Assembly: GCA_022846095.1 (NCBI GenBank)
Contig: AP025583.1
Location: forward strand, 1,550,001 to 1,614,000
DNA from: Oscillospiraceae bacterium
GTDB lineage: Bacteria > Bacillota > Clostridia > Oscillospirales > Oscillospiraceae
Direction: 5' to 3'
Length of the DNA stretch: 64,000 nucleotides
The notes beneath the pieces were generated by a model that was not told the origin of the DNA, searched no databases, and was given only the letters and a program-made list of their open reading frames with translations. Within the stretch, counting starts at the first letter, position 1. Each line of letters begins with the position of its first letter. Positions 63,535 to 64,000 of the stretch are shown here, piece by piece. The position numbers and the translations under genes were made by a program.

Positions 63535-64000
63535 TGAAGGAACGCTTAAAACGCGGCGCGGCCGCGCTCCTGGCATTGATTATGGTGCTGGGGCTGTCGG
63601 GAAACGCCTTTGCGGCGGTGTCGGATGACACCTTAACGGCGGCCATCGAGGACACGGCGCAGTACATTTATGAGACGGTGAAAAGCCCGCAGGTGGGCTC
63701 CATCGGCGGGGAATGGGCCGTGCTGGGCCTGGTCCGGAGCGGCTATACCGTACCGGAGGAATACTATCAGGACTACTACGCCACCGTGGAATCGTATGTC
63801 AGAGCCTGCAAGGGCGAACTCCACGACAAGAAATACACCGAATACAGCCGCGTCATTGTGGCCCTCAGCGCTATTGGAAAAGACGCCCGCAGCGTGGCCG
63901 GCTATGACCTGACCAAGGCCCTGGGGGACTACGACAAGACCATCTGGCAGGGGCTCAACGGCCCCATCTGGGCGCTCATTGCCCTGGATTCCCGGGATTA
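63534..64000 (+). CDS. Secreted alpha/alpha-toroid (prenyltransferase-like) protein, 3' end outside
   Basis: The first 155 residues of a secreted protein. A signal peptide (GAAALLALIMVLGLSGNAFA) is followed by helical repeats of the prenyltransferase/squalene-cyclase-like toroid: GEWAVLGLVRSGYTVPEEYY, YTEYSRVIVALSAIGKDA, and the conserved-looking QGLNGPIWALIALDSRD. Animal transcobalamin and intrinsic factor bind B12 between such an alpha/alpha barrel and a DUF4430-like beta domain, so a beta domain may follow outside the window. ATG 63534 is favoured, 7 bases after AGGAG; ATG 63531 is possible. Confidence 0.75.
   Translation, partial: MKERLKRGAAALLALIMVLGLSGNAFAAVSDDTLTAAIEDTAQYIYETVKSPQVGSIGGEWAVLGLVRSGYTVPEEYYQDYYATVESYVRACKGELHDKKYTEYSRVIVALSAIGKDARSVAGYDLTKALGDYDKTIWQGLNGPIWALIALDSRD

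Overview
The window looks like chromosomal DNA of a G+C-rich, anaerobic, amino-acid- and purine-using Bacillota of the Oscillospiraceae type (relatives of Flavonifractor, Lawsonibacter or Intestinimonas). This is inference from the long Bacillus-type SRP RNA next to dnaX, strong Shine-Dalgarno sequences, ECF transporters, SLH-anchored surface proteins, a diaminohexanoate dehydrogenase of lysine fermentation, and codon use. Bases 1 to about 38 kb are very G+C-rich; from about 38.4 kb to 62 kb the DNA is visibly more A+T-rich and is dominated by surface proteins, duplicated leader RNAs and an insertion sequence.

Layout: 0-5.9 kb holds the end of an ABC exporter, tRNA-Ala(CGC), SRP RNA, dnaX, ybaB/ebfC, an acetyltransferase, a small membrane protein and a DUF362 ferredoxin protein. 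5.9-11.9 kb holds deoC and a complete BMP-type nucleoside ABC transporter. 12-17.4 kb holds a Crp/Fnr-like regulator, a MATE exporter, an unknown small protein, an 8-oxoguanine deaminase-like amidohydrolase and a second DUF362 protein. 17.4-18.1 kb is packed with palindromic repeats. 18.1-19.5 kb holds kdd (lysine fermentation) behind a lysine riboswitch whose terminator competes with aptamer helix P1, which predicts activation by lysine.

19.5-34.1 kb is a PucR-type regulator and a divergent operon: GNAT-like protein, thiolase-like protein and its DUF35 partner, AllH-AllF-AllG (oxamate carbamoyltransferase family), a cyclase-family metallohydrolase, a three-subunit molybdenum hydroxylase and a UraA-like NCS2 permease. 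Together these suggest uptake, ring hydroxylation, ring opening and carbamoyl phosphorolysis of an N-heterocycle.

34.2-64 kb is mostly a corrinoid (B12) acquisition locus: an AraC regulator, BtuFCD under a cobalamin riboswitch, then a surface PQQ-propeller/SLH protein, a DUF4430 protein, an ECF transporter (T, fused A-A, S), CobU and a CobU-like small protein, and two giant SLH proteins with DUF4430-like domains, each behind a cobalamin riboswitch-type leader. The window ends inside a secreted alpha/alpha-toroid protein. DUF4430 and an alpha/alpha toroid are the two folds that make up animal intrinsic factor and transcobalamin, so the locus may encode a bacterial surface counterpart. An IS21-family element with an exact 8-bp target duplication sits inside the leader of the second giant gene.
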